A stretch of DNA of 64,000 nucleotides from assembly GCF_018070045.1 (NCBI RefSeq), contig NZ_JAGPYK010000019.1, positions 62,001 through 126,000 of the forward strand, given 5' to 3'. A program made the translations under genes and the position numbers. Every line of letters begins with the position of its first letter. The stretch's first letter is position 1. The DNA comes from Micromonospora sp. U21. Lineage in GTDB: Bacteria > Actinomycetota > Actinomycetes > Mycobacteriales > Micromonosporaceae. Below are positions 19,065 through 27,212 of this stretch, one piece after another. The notes beneath the pieces were generated by a model. The model had not been told where the DNA came from, did no database searches, and saw only the letters and a list, made by a program, of their open reading frames with translations.

Positions 19065-19592
19065 GTGACGCGTATCCGCAAGGTGCTGGCCGCCGTCGTC
19101 GTCGGGCTGGCACTGACCCTGCTTCCCGCTGCCCCGGCGGCCGCTCAGGCCGACAAACTCAAACTGACGGTGGCCGGCGACGGGGCCGAGGGGGTCACCA
19201 TCCAGGCCACCTACGCCGATGGTCGCCGGCTGGACAAGGTGGTGCGGTTGACCCTCACCGCCGTCGGCCCGGACGGGCAGAAGGTCGGACCGACGCAGCT
19301 GGAACCGCAACCTGAGGGGCAGGGCTTCTACAGCAGCGGCCCGGTGCTTTCTGCCGGCAGGTGGAAGGTGACGGTGAACTCCCCCGCTCCGCTTCAGAGC
19401 GAGGCCACCGCCACGGTGCAGGCCCGGGCGGCACAGTCTCCGCCAGCGCCCGCACCGGTCGCTGTGACCAAGCCGGCGGACAGACCACGCGGGGCGGATG
19501 CCGGCTGGTGGCCGTTCGCGGCGGCCGGTCTCGTGCTCGTCGCCGCGGCGATGGGGGTGGCCATGCTGTTCGGCCGCCGCCGCACCGGCTGA
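19065..19592 (+). CDS. Small secreted, C-terminally anchored protein of unknown function
   Basis: 175 residues from GTG 19065 (GAGGAGA about 7 nt upstream). It has a Sec signal peptide (MTRIRKVLAAVVVGLALTLL...AAAQA), a beta-rich domain of about 90 residues (VAGDGAEGVTIQATYADGRRLDKVVRLTLTAV..., resembling CopC/YtkA-type or Ig-like folds), a Pro/Ala linker, and a final membrane segment (WWPFAAAGLVLVAAAMGVAML) before FGRRRTG. The domain probably faces outside, anchored by the C-terminal helix. It is 71 nt downstream of the giant secreted protein and may partner it. Confidence 0.75.
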   Translation: MTRIRKVLAAVVVGLALTLLPAAPAAAQADKLKLTVAGDGAEGVTIQATYADGRRLDKVVRLTLTAVGPDGQKVGPTQLEPQPEGQGFYSSGPVLSAGRWKVTVNSPAPLQSEATATVQARAAQSPPAPAPVAVTKPADRPRGADAGWWPFAAAGLVLVAAAMGVAMLFGRRRTG

Positions 19593-19624
19593 CCGACCGG
19601 CGCTCCGGCACCCATCCAGCGACC

Positions 19625-19653
19625 GGGCCGGGCCGCGACGAGCGGCCCGGCCC
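19625..19653 (+). terminator. Strong GC hairpin
   Basis: Perfect 12-bp stem (GGGCCGGGCCGC and its complement) with loop GACGA, 32 nt after the stop of the anchored protein. It can also act on the minus-strand aldo/keto reductase transcript. Confidence 0.7.
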
Positions 19654-19672
19654 GTGTCGTCTGGTCGGCTCG

Positions 19673-19748
19673 TGATCGACTCGACATCCCTGAAGTCGGG
19701 GCTTCCCGGACCACAGTCACCCCAACTTCAAGAAACGCGAGTGGATCA
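19673..19748. repeat. Imperfect 29-bp inverted repeat, probable interspersed palindromic element
   Basis: Arms 19673-19701 and 19720-19748 are 29 nt each with an 18-nt loop. When one is complemented they share TGATC, ACTCG, TGAAGT and GGGG in register with scattered mismatches. It lies between converging transcripts just outside the aldo/keto reductase stop. The shape and composition suggest a REP-like family of the genus rather than a simple terminator. Confidence 0.5.
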
Positions 19749-19760
19749 TGCCCACCGCGC

Positions 19761-20705
19761 TCAGAGAATGGCGCGCAGCGCGGCCAGGTCCTCCTCGGAC
19801 GGCTCCCAGGTGCCGGCGGCGGCGTTGGCGTGCACCTGCTCGGGCGTGGTGGCGCCGGCGATCACCGAGGTCACCGCCGGCTGGGCGGCCAGCCCGCCGA
19901 TCGCCACCTGGAGCAGGGTCACCCCCCGCTCGGCCGCGTACGCCTCGATCGCCTCGATGGTGTCCCAGTCGGCCGCGGCGAGTCGCTCCGCGTACCGGCC
20001 ACCGCCGGAGAGCCGACTGCCGGCCGGCGGCTGCGCCTCGCGCTTGTACTTGCCGGTGAGTAGGCCGTTGGCGAGCGGGAAGAACGGCAGCATGCCGAGG
20101 CCGAACCGCTCGCAGGCCGGGATGACCTCGGTCTCCACCGACCGCTCAACCAGGCTGTAGTGGTTCTGCGCGCTGATGAAACGGGCCCGGCCGTTGGACG
20201 AGGCGACCCAGTCCGCGTCGGCGATCTGCCAGCCGGTGAAGTTGGAGTTGCCCAGGTAACGGACCTTGCCGTCGCGGACCAGGTCGTCCAGGGCGGCGAG
20301 CGTCTCGTCGATCGGCGTGCCCGGGTCGGGCTCGTGCATCTGGTACAGGTCGATGTGGTCGGTGCCGAGCCGGCGCAGCGACGCCTCCACGGCCCGGGCG
20401 ATGTAGCGCCGCGACCCCCGGGCACCGAAGTCCGGCCCGTTGAGGCCGTTCATGTCCATGCCGAACTTGGTGGCCACCACCACGTCGTCCCGGCGTCCCT
20501 TGAGCGCCTGCCCGAGCAGTTCCTCGGAGCTGCCCTGCGGCTCGCCGTAGATGTCGGCGGTGTCGAACAGGGTGATCCCGGCGTCCAGGGCGGCGTCCAC
20601 CACGGCGCGGGTGCCGTCGAGGTCGAGCTTGCGGCCAAAGTTGTTGCAGCCGATGCCGACCACGGACACCACGAGCCCGGAGTCGCCCAGCCGGCGATAG
20701 GTCAT
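19761..20705 (-). CDS. Aldo/keto reductase
   Basis: 314-residue NADPH-dependent oxidoreductase. The catalytic tetrad is visible: Asp and Tyr in LFDTADIYGEPQGSSEE, Lys in VATKFGMDMNG, His in YQMHEPDPGTP. C-terminal GLLTGKYKR and VTSVIAGATTPEQVHANAAA match the AKR11/12-type subgroup (YajO/Gfo-like). ATG 20705 gives MTYRRLGDSGLVVSVVG, the usual N-terminus; GTG 20714, nearer to a GGTGGA site, is also possible. The same reading frame stays open upstream into a remnant of another gene (20715-21046). Substrate cannot be inferred. Confidence 0.9.
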   Translation of the reverse strand: MTYRRLGDSGLVVSVVGIGCNNFGRKLDLDGTRAVVDAALDAGITLFDTADIYGEPQGSSEELLGQALKGRRDDVVVATKFGMDMNGLNGPDFGARGSRRYIARAVEASLRRLGTDHIDLYQMHEPDPGTPIDETLAALDDLVRDGKVRYLGNSNFTGWQIADADWVASSNGRARFISAQNHYSLVERSVETEVIPACERFGLGMLPFFPLANGLLTGKYKREAQPPAGSRLSGGGRYAERLAAADWDTIEAIEAYAAERGVTLLQVAIGGLAAQPAVTSVIAGATTPEQVHANAAAGTWEPSEEDLAALRAIL

Positions 20706-20714
20706 CTCAGTCAC

Positions 20715-21046
20715 GAGATCCACCCTATGCCCACGGAAGCCGACCACCTCTCCGACCAGTTCCTGAGCGGCGGCGAGGGTGACACCCAACTCGGCGGGGC
20801 TACCTCCGACGGCACCGAGCAGTGCCTGTGCCCGGCGGCTGAAGTCCGGTGGCGCGCCGGGCAGCCGGCCCGTCGCCGCGACCATGCCCTTCTCGTTGAT
20901 CAGCCATCGTCCGGCGCGGGCGTGCAGCACCTGGGCGAGCACGCCGACCGCCCGGAAGAGACAGCCGGCGACGTACCCGCTGTCCCCCTGAACGGCGCCA
21001 CCCCGTCGACGGCGCAGAGCCGGTCGGGTAGATCGGCGGGGATCAC
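20715..21046 (-). pseudogene. Remnant of a nucleotidyltransferase-like gene, C-terminal part
   Basis: The minus strand encodes GYVAGCLFRAVGVLAQVLHARAGRWLINEKGMVAATG... ending about residue LVGEVVGF, a coherent helical segment. It resembles the C-terminal domain of actinobacterial nucleotidyltransferase-domain proteins (W-L-x-NEKG; assignment from memory). The N-terminal catalytic part is missing. A frame beginning at GTG 21046, overlapping the ABC-F stop, joins this segment only if one base is added in the G run near 20983-20987. No stop divides it from the aldo/keto reductase, so it runs in frame into that gene. Best read as a truncated, frameshifted relic. Confidence 0.5.
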
Positions 21047-22722
21047 TTGACGTCCCAGACCGGCTCCGGGGTCTCCACCACCTCGCTGTCGCCCCGGAAC
21101 AGCACGAACCGGTCGAAGGACCGGGTGAACCAGCGGTAGTGGGTGACGGCGATCACCGTCCCCTCGAACGCGTTCAGGCCCGCCTCCAACGCCTCCGCGC
21201 TGGCCAGGTCGAGGTTGTCGGTGGGCTCGTCGAGCAGCAGCAGGGTCGCCCCGGACAGCTCCAGCAGCAGCACCAGGAACCGGGCCTGCTGCCCGCCGGA
21301 GAGGGTGCCGAAGCGCTGGTCGCCCTGCCCGGCCAGCTCGTAGCGGCTGAGCACCCCCATCGCCGCGTGCCGGTCCATCCCGGTCCGGTGCTCGTCGCCC
21401 CGCCAGAGGATCTCGACCAGTGTCTTCGACATCAGCTCGGGCCGGTCGTGGGTCTGGGAGAAGTGCCCCGGGCGCACCCGGGCGCCGAGGCGGGCCATAC
21501 CGTCGTGCGCCACCGGGGCGAGCGCGCCCGCCCCGTCGACCGGCCCGTTGGCCGGGTCGGGGTCGCTGCCGCCCCGGGCCAGCAGCCGCAGGAAGTGCGA
21601 CTTGCCGGTGCCGTTGGCCCCGAGCACCGCCACCCGGTCGCCGTACCAGATCTCCAGGTCGAAGGGGTAGGTCAGGCCGTCCAGCTCCAGCTGCTCGCAG
21701 ACCACCGCGCGCTTGCCGGTCCGCCCGCCGGTCAGCCGCATCCGGATGTCCTGGTCCTTCGGCGGTACGGGCGGCGGGCCGGCCTCCTCGAACTTGCGCA
21801 GCCGGGTCTGCGCGGCCTGGTACCGCGAGGCGAGCCCGTCGTTGTACGCCGCCTTCTGCTTGTACATCAGCATCAACTCACGCAGCTTCTGATGCTCCTC
21901 GTCCCAGCGCCGGCGCAGCTCGTCGAGGCGGGCGTGCCGGGCCACCCGCGCCTCGTGCCAGCTGGCGAAGCCGCCCGGGTGCACCCAGGCGCTGCCGCCC
22001 TCCACGGCGACCACCCGGTCGGCGGTCTGGGCCAGCAGCTCGCGGTCGTGCGAGACGTAGAGCACGGACTTGGTCGACTCGCGCAGCCGCGCCTCCAGCC
22101 AGCGCTTGCCGGGCACGTCGAGGAAGTTGTCCGGCTCGTCGAGCAGCAGCACCTCGTCCGGGCCGCGCAGCAGCAGCTCCAGCGCGAAGCGCTTCTGTTG
22201 TCCACCGGAGAGGGTGCGGACCGGTCGGTCCCGGACGGCGTCCCAGGGCTGGTCGAGCACGATGGTCGAGACGGTGTCGAAGAGCACCTCGGCGTCGTAC
22301 CCGCCGGCCTCGCCCCAGGCGCCCAGCGCGTCGGCGTACGCCAGCTGGGCCTTGCCGGCCGCGGTGCTGTACTTGCCGCGGACCTCGGCCGCCCGCATGG
22401 CCGCCTCGGTTTCGCCGAGCCGGCGGCCGGCCTCGCGCAGCGGCGGTGGGGCCAGCGACAGCGCCAGGTCGGCGAGTGTCGACTCGTCGCCGATCATGCC
22501 GATGAACTGGCGCATCACGCCCAGCCCGCCGGCCCGTGCGACAGCGCCGGTACGCACCGGCAGGTCACCGGCGACCATCCGCAGCAGTGTCGTCTTACCC
22601 GCGCCGTTCGGGCCGACCAGGGCGATCTTGCCGCCCTCCCCGACCCGGAACGACACGTCGGCGAAGAGTTCCCGACCGTCGGGCAGGATGTGCCCGACCG
22701 CTGCCACGTCCACGTATCCCAC
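21043..22722 (-). CDS. ABC-F family ATPase (duplicated ATP-binding domains)
   Basis: 559 residues with two ATP-binding domains and no membrane segments. Domain 1: Walker A GPNGAGKTT, signature LSGGQQKR, Walker B VLLLDEPDNFLD, YVSHDRELL. Domain 2: GANGTGKSH, LSGGQQAR, LLLLDEPTDNLD, AVTHYRWF. The charged linker between them (LRRRWDEEHQKLRELMLMYKQKAAYN) is the helical P-site-tRNA interaction region of ABC-F factors. Such proteins bind ribosomes as translation factors or antibiotic-protection proteins; which applies is not decidable here. GTG 22722 has AGGA about 8 nt upstream; ATG 22758 is the alternative. Walker A Ser/Thr of domain 2 is followed by His rather than Thr. Confidence 0.9.
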   Translation of the reverse strand: MGYVDVAAVGHILPDGRELFADVSFRVGEGGKIALVGPNGAGKTTLLRMVAGDLPVRTGAVARAGGLGVMRQFIGMIGDESTLADLALSLAPPPLREAGRRLGETEAAMRAAEVRGKYSTAAGKAQLAYADALGAWGEAGGYDAEVLFDTVSTIVLDQPWDAVRDRPVRTLSGGQQKRFALELLLRGPDEVLLLDEPDNFLDVPGKRWLEARLRESTKSVLYVSHDRELLAQTADRVVAVEGGSAWVHPGGFASWHEARVARHARLDELRRRWDEEHQKLRELMLMYKQKAAYNDGLASRYQAAQTRLRKFEEAGPPPVPPKDQDIRMRLTGGRTGKRAVVCEQLELDGLTYPFDLEIWYGDRVAVLGANGTGKSHFLRLLARGGSDPDPANGPVDGAGALAPVAHDGMARLGARVRPGHFSQTHDRPELMSKTLVEILWRGDEHRTGMDRHAAMGVLSRYELAGQGDQRFGTLSGGQQARFLVLLLELSGATLLLLDEPTDNLDLASAEALEAGLNAFEGTVIAVTHYRWFTRSFDRFVLFRGDSEVVETPEPVWDVK

Positions 22723-22762
22723 GCCGGGATCCTGCCCAGCGAGGGCCGGGCGGTACATCCAA

Positions 22763-23368
22763 TTACCGGGTGACCCGCAGCACCCGGAAGCCCTTCTGGC
22801 TGGCGTGCCGCTCGACCTGCCAGCTCTGGTCGGTGAGCCAGCGGTGCAGCGAGTCGCCACCGAGGTGCCGGGCGACCACCAGCCAGCCGACGCCGTCCGG
22901 GGCGAGCCGGGGCAGCCAGCGCAGCAGCAGGTCGTGCAACCCGTCCTTGCCGATCCGGATCGGCGGGTTGGACCAGAGCTGGGCGAAGCGGATCTCCGCC
23001 GGCACGTCGTCCGGTGGGCGGACCCGGACCCGTTCGCCGGCGCCGACCCGGGTCGCGTTGGCCGTGGTCAGCTCGCGGGCGCGGACGTTGACGTCGACCG
23101 CCCAGACGGTGCTTGCCGGCGCCAGATCGGCCAGCACGCAGGTGATCGGCCCGAACCCGCAGCCGAGGTCGAGCAGGTCGCCGGTGGTGGCGGCGGTGGG
23201 CAGCTCGGCCTTGCGCAGGAGCACGGCGGTGCCCGGGTCGAGGCGGCTGGCGGAGAAGACCCCGCCGGCCGAGGCGAGCCGGTAGTCGCGGTCGGCGACG
23301 GAGAACTCGACCTCGCGCGGCGGGGCGTCGCTGGCGGGCTGAGCGGTGAAGTAGTGGTCGCCGGTCAC
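22763..23368 (-). CDS. Class I SAM methyltransferase, RsmC/small-subunit rRNA type
   Basis: 201 residues from GTG 23368 (MTGDHYFTAQP). Motif I is LLDLGCGFGPITCVLA, the acidic motif II residue is in VWAVDVN, and the catalytic N-P-P motif is SNPPIRIG, as in RsmC/RlmG-type guanine-N2 methyltransferases that modify rRNA. It is shorter than E. coli RsmC because the N-terminal pseudo-domain is absent, which is usual in actinobacteria. It lies just upstream of the ABC-F gene on the same strand (about 40 nt), so the pair may be one ribosome-related unit. Confidence 0.88.
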   Translation of the reverse strand: MTGDHYFTAQPASDAPPREVEFSVADRDYRLASAGGVFSASRLDPGTAVLLRKAELPTAATTGDLLDLGCGFGPITCVLADLAPASTVWAVDVNVRARELTTANATRVGAGERVRVRPPDDVPAEIRFAQLWSNPPIRIGKDGLHDLLLRWLPRLAPDGVGWLVVARHLGGDSLHRWLTDQSWQVERHASQKGFRVLRVTR

Positions 23369-23470
23369 GCCGGCAATTCTCGCATCGACCGAGGCACGCC
23401 CCGACACGGCCCACACCTACATTTCCTGTTATTACCCCCTAAAGGGACAATGCCTCCTACTCTGGGCGAC

Positions 23471-24547
23471 ATGGTGTATCGGTACGAGTCCGATGAGGAC
23501 GCATTCGCGGAGTACCCGGATGACGGGTCCGACCTGTCCGTGCCCGGTGCCGGTCCGCCTCCGCCGGCCGGGCCCTCTCCGTCGCGCTTCCCCACCCCGT
23601 CGCTGGGCCGGACGAACCAGATCGCACTGCCGTCGTCCGCTCCGCCGCCGGCCCGTGCAGACATCCCGCCCGCCACGCCACCCGCCGCGCCCCGCGACCA
23701 GGTCTACAGCTCGGCGGAGCCGATCGAGGCGCCCACCCGGCGCGGCGGCGGCCGGCTCTGGCAGGTGCTGATCGGCGGCGCGGCCGTCCTCGTCCTCCTC
23801 GCACTCTGCGGCCTGGGCGCCGCCGCGCTGCTGGTGGACCGCGACCCACAGCCGGAGGCCACCCCGACGTACCAGCCGAACGCCGCCGCGTCAGCCCCCG
23901 CGGATGAACGGCAGGACCTCGACTCCCGGGACACCGACCAGGCCCCGCTCACCGCCAAGGAACTCTTCCCCGGCAAGGAGCTGAAGGTCACCGACGGCCA
24001 GCCCGGCTACCAGGTGCTCACGACACACTCGAGCGGCAGTTGCGCCGTCGCCGCCACCGGCGAGGTGGCCGACCTGCTGGTCCGGCTCGGCTGCAACCAG
24101 GTGGTCCGGGCCACGCTGCGGGCTCCCAGCGGCGACCACCTGGTCACCACCGGGCTGTTCAACCTCACCGACAAGGTGAGCGCGGAACGGGCCCGGGACC
24201 GGATCCGGCAACTGCTCGACGAGCGGCAGGGCCGGTTCCGGGGCCTGGTCGGCAAGGACGGCGACGACACCGAGGTGGTTGCCACCGCCCCGGCCCGGGT
24301 CGGCTGGCAGGTCCGCGGCCACTACCTGGCGTACGCGTTGGTGGTCCGCACGGACGGGGTGGCGGTCAAGTCCGGCGACACCACGATCCGGGAGATCCTG
24401 TTCGACATGATCGAGCTGCACCTCAGCCGGGGCGTGCTGCAACGGCGGGCCGACGGCGGCACGGCGGGGCAACCGACGGCAGCGCCGACCGAGGGCAGCG
24501 GCACCCAGAGCGGCACCACCGGCGACGACGAACTACCGGGCGACTGA
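23471..24547 (+). CDS. Membrane-anchored hypothetical protein with proline-rich cytoplasmic N-terminus
   Basis: 358 residues from ATG 23471 (in-frame ATG 23450 is an alternative). An acidic, Pro-rich cytoplasmic segment of about 90 residues precedes one membrane helix (about 96-122, LWQVLIGGAAVLVLLALCGLGAAALLV). An extracytoplasmic domain of about 200 residues follows (ELFPGKELKVTDGQPGYQVLTTHSSGSCAVAATGEVADLLVRLGCNQVVRATL...), ending in a Thr/Gly tail. No known catalytic motif was recognised; the domain is common in Micromonosporaceae hypothetical proteins (from memory). It is divergent from the RsmC-like gene and convergent with truA. Confidence 0.75.
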   Translation: MVYRYESDEDAFAEYPDDGSDLSVPGAGPPPPAGPSPSRFPTPSLGRTNQIALPSSAPPPARADIPPATPPAAPRDQVYSSAEPIEAPTRRGGGRLWQVLIGGAAVLVLLALCGLGAAALLVDRDPQPEATPTYQPNAAASAPADERQDLDSRDTDQAPLTAKELFPGKELKVTDGQPGYQVLTTHSSGSCAVAATGEVADLLVRLGCNQVVRATLRAPSGDHLVTTGLFNLTDKVSAERARDRIRQLLDERQGRFRGLVGKDGDDTEVVATAPARVGWQVRGHYLAYALVVRTDGVAVKSGDTTIREILFDMIELHLSRGVLQRRADGGTAGQPTAAPTEGSGTQSGTTGDDELPGD

Positions 24548-24600
24548 CCTCAACCCGCCGGCGGCGGTCACCATCGAACGGAAGGCGGCGCTCGGCGCGG

Positions 24601-25431
24601 TCAGCCCTCGACGGGGACCCGCAGCCGGCGGGTGAGGTCGGCGCGGCGGGCGTACCCGGTCGGATCGGCCGGGTAGCCGACCTCGACCAGGGTCAGCCCG
24701 TGCGCCGGGGCCACGGTCACCTCGCTGGACCGTTCCCGACGGGTCAGCAGGCTGCCCGGCCACTCCACCGGGCGGCGGCCGTCCCCGGCCACCAGCATCG
24801 CCCCCACCAGGCTGCGCACCATCGCCTGGCAGAACGCGTCCGCCTGCACGGTGGCGACCAGGATGCCGTCCGGGTCGCGGCGCCAGTCCAGCCGGGTCAC
24901 CTCGCGCAGCGTCGTCGCGTTCTCCTTGCGCCGGCAGTACGCGGCGAAGTCGTGCTCCCCGACCAGGCCGGCCGCCGCGGCGTTCAGCGCCGCCAGGTCC
25001 AGGGGCTTCGGCCAGGCCAGCACCTCGTGCCGGCGCAGCGGCTCCGCGCCGTACCGGGCGTCGGTGACCCGGTACTCGTAGCGGCGGAAGGTGGCCGAGA
25101 ACCGGGCGTCGAAGTCGGCCGGCACCTCGGTCATCTCCCGCACCCGGACGTCGGTGGGGAGCAGTCGGGCCAACCGTCGCAGCAGCCGACCCTCGTGCTG
25201 CCGCCACACCTCGACGGGAAGGTCGAGGTGGCAGACCTGCCCGGTGGCGTGGACCCCCGCGTCGGTCCGCCCGGCCACGGTCAACCCGGTGGCCGTGCCG
25301 GCGCCGAGGACCAGGTCCAGGGTCTCGACGAGCACCCCGGCGACGGTGCGCCGGGTCGGTTGGGCGGCCCAGCCGGAGAAGCCGGTGCCGTCGTACGACA
25401 CATCCAGCCGCAGCCGGATCCGCTCGTCCAC
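24601..25431 (-). CDS. truA: tRNA pseudouridine(38-40) synthase TruA
   Basis: 276 residues. Isomerises uridines 38-40 of the tRNA anticodon arm. The catalytic Asp is in AGRTDAGVHATGQVCHLD; YDGTGFSGWAAQPTRRTVAGVLE-like N-terminus, FSATFRRYEYRV, and FCQAMVRSLVGAMLVAGDG are the other family blocks. GTG 25431 is chosen for AGGAGG 7 nt upstream; the open frame before it is non-coding. It closes the alpha operon order (rpoA-rplQ-truA) but is separated from rplQ by a strong hairpin. Confidence 0.96.
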   Translation of the reverse strand: MDERIRLRLDVSYDGTGFSGWAAQPTRRTVAGVLVETLDLVLGAGTATGLTVAGRTDAGVHATGQVCHLDLPVEVWRQHEGRLLRRLARLLPTDVRVREMTEVPADFDARFSATFRRYEYRVTDARYGAEPLRRHEVLAWPKPLDLAALNAAAAGLVGEHDFAAYCRRKENATTLREVTRLDWRRDPDGILVATVQADAFCQAMVRSLVGAMLVAGDGRRPVEWPGSLLTRRERSSEVTVAPAHGLTLVEVGYPADPTGYARRADLTRRLRVPVEG

Positions 25432-25452
25432 CTCGTACCTCCTGTTACGGGT

Positions 25453-25485
25453 CGGGCCCGGCACCCCGATGGGGTGCCGGGCCCG
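25453..25485 (-). terminator. Terminator after rplQ
   Basis: Perfect 15-bp stem (CGGGCCCGGCACCCC and its complement) with loop GAT, between the rplQ stop and truA. It ends or strongly reduces transcription of the alpha operon, although truA, whose ribosome site lies just beyond, may be fed by read-through. Confidence 0.75.
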
Positions 25486-25498
25486 AGTTGCCCTTTGA

Positions 25499-26056
25499 TC
25501 AGGCCTTGTTCTCGGTGGCCTCGTCGCTGTCCTCGCGGGCGGCGTCGGTGTCACCGGACACCGACACCGGCGGCTCGGAATCCTGGTCGGCCGGGGCCGA
25601 CTGCGGGGTCTCCTCGTCCGGGGCGAGCGCCTCGACCTTGTCCTGCTGCGCGGCCTTGCGGGCGGCGGTCTTCTTGTTCGCCTTCGGCTCGGCGACCTGA
25701 AGCTCCTCCACCAGCTCGATGACCACCATTGGCGCGTTGTCACCCTTGCGCGGACCGGTCTTCACGATCCGGGTGTAACCGCCGGGGCGGTTGGCGTACC
25801 GGGGCGCGATCTGGTCGAACAGGGCGTAGACGACGTCCTTGTCCTTGACGACGCCCAGCACCCGCCGCCGCGCGGCCAGGTCACCGCGCTTGGCCTTGGT
25901 GATGAGCTGCTCGGCCAGCGGACGCAGCCGCCGGGCCTTCGTCTCGGTGGTCTTGATCTTGCCGTGCTGGAACAGCGCGGTGGCCAGGTTGGCCAGCATC
26001 AGCCGCTCGTGCGCGGGGCTGCCGCCGAGGCGGGGGCCCTTGGTGGGCGTGGGCAT
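25499..26056 (-). CDS. rplQ: 50S ribosomal protein L17
   Basis: 185 residues. The first about 118 residues are the standard L17 fold (MPTPTKGPRLGGSPAHERLMLANLATALF, KTTETKARRLRPLAEQLITKAKRGD, GGYTRIVKTGPRKGDNAPMVVIELV). A 65-residue Lys-then-Asp/Glu-rich tail (to ATENKA) is much longer than in E. coli (127 residues) and typical of actinobacteria. Located 34 nt after rpoA, last ribosomal gene of the alpha operon. Confidence 0.97.
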   Translation of the reverse strand: MPTPTKGPRLGGSPAHERLMLANLATALFQHGKIKTTETKARRLRPLAEQLITKAKRGDLAARRRVLGVVKDKDVVYALFDQIAPRYANRPGGYTRIVKTGPRKGDNAPMVVIELVEELQVAEPKANKKTAARKAAQQDKVEALAPDEETPQSAPADQDSEPPVSVSGDTDAAREDSDEATENKA

Positions 26057-26090
26057 GCTTGGTGCTCCTCAGTTGTGGCGGCAGCGCGGA

Positions 26091-27113
26091 CTAGAGCTGC
26101 TCGGTCTCGCGGTAGTCGTCGGTGTCGTAGTCGGCCTCGCCGAAGGTGTCCACGACGTGCGCCGGGTCGAAGTTCGGGGCCGAGTCCTTCAGCCCCAGAC
26201 CCATCCCGGCGAGCTTCATCTTGACCTCGTCGATCGACTTCTGACCGAAGTTGCGGATGTCGAGGAGGTCGGCCTCGGTACGCCCGATGAGCTCACCAAC
26301 GGTGTTGATGCCCTCGCGCTTGAGGCAGTTGTAGGAGCGGACGGTGAGGTCCAGCTCCTCGATCGGCAGGGCGAGGTCCGCCGCCAGCTGGGCGTCCTGC
26401 GGGGACGGCCCGATGTCGATACCCTCGGCGGTCTCGTCCAGCTCCCGGGCCAGACCGAACAGCTCCACCAGCGTCGAACCGGCGGAGGCCAGCGCGGTAC
26501 GCGGGCCCATCGACGGCTTGGTCTCGACGTCGATGATCAGCCGGTCGAAGTCGGTGCGCTGCTCGACGCGGGTCGCCTCGACGCGGTAGGTCACCTTCAG
26601 CACCGGCGAGTAGATCGAGTCGACCGGGATCCGGCCGATCTCGGCGCCGGACTGCTTGTTCTGCGCGGCCGTCACGTAGCCCCGACCCCGCTCGACGGTC
26701 AGCTCCATGTCGAGCCGGCCCTTGCCGTTGAGGGTGGCGAGCTTGAGATCCGGGTTGTGCACCGAGACGCCGGCCGGGGGCTGGATGTCACCCGCGGTCA
26801 CGTCGCCCGGGCCCTGCTTGCGCAGGTACATGCTGACCGGCTCGTCGTGCTCGGAGCTGACGCACAGCTCCTTGATGTTGATGACGAGCTCGACCACGTC
26901 CTCCTTGACACCGGGGATCGTGGTGAACTCGTGCAGCACGCCGTCGATCTTGATCGAGGTGACCGCCGCACCCGGGATCGACGACAGCAGCGTGCGCCGC
27001 AGCGAGTTGCCCAGGGTGTAGCCGAAGCCCGGCTCCAGCGGCTCGATGGCGAACCGCGACCGGGTCTCGTTGATCGACTCCTCGGAGAGGGAGGGTCGCT
27101 GGCTGATGAGCAT
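26091..27113 (-). CDS. rpoA: RNA polymerase alpha subunit
   Basis: 340 residues. N-terminal assembly domain (MLISQRPSLSEESINETRSRFAIEPLEPGFGYTLGNSLRRTLLSSIPGAAVTSIKIDGVLHEF) and C-terminal DNA-binding domain (SPQDAQLAADLPIEELDLTVRSYNCLKREGINTVGEL, DLLDIRNFGQKSIDEVK) are complete, ending with an acidic tail DTDDYRETEQL. A perfect 28-bp palindrome in the 99-nt gap before it (27171-27198) may adjust expression relative to rpsD. Confidence 0.98.
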   Translation of the reverse strand: MLISQRPSLSEESINETRSRFAIEPLEPGFGYTLGNSLRRTLLSSIPGAAVTSIKIDGVLHEFTTIPGVKEDVVELVINIKELCVSSEHDEPVSMYLRKQGPGDVTAGDIQPPAGVSVHNPDLKLATLNGKGRLDMELTVERGRGYVTAAQNKQSGAEIGRIPVDSIYSPVLKVTYRVEATRVEQRTDFDRLIIDVETKPSMGPRTALASAGSTLVELFGLARELDETAEGIDIGPSPQDAQLAADLALPIEELDLTVRSYNCLKREGINTVGELIGRTEADLLDIRNFGQKSIDEVKMKLAGMGLGLKDSAPNFDPAHVVDTFGEADYDTDDYRETEQL

Positions 27114-27170
27114 GTTTTCTCTTCTCTTCCGGGACGCCCGCTATTTGACGCCCACGACACAAACTGTTCC

Positions 27171-27198
27171 GGTGGCCCGCCCCGCGGGGCGGGCCACC
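27171..27198 (-). terminator. Perfect palindrome between rpsD and rpoA
   Basis: GGTGGCCCGCCCCG followed directly by its complement: 14-bp arms, no spacer. It lies 15 nt beyond the rpsD stop, inside the operon, so it is more likely an attenuator, processing or stability element than a full stop. Confidence 0.55.
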
Positions 27199-27212
27199 GC
27201 AACGAGCTCCGA

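Noticed and set aside
22070..23470. Long plus-strand frame preceding the anchored hypothetical protein
   Set aside because: It is antisense to the ABC-F and RsmC-like genes; protein-like sequence starts only at about 23471.
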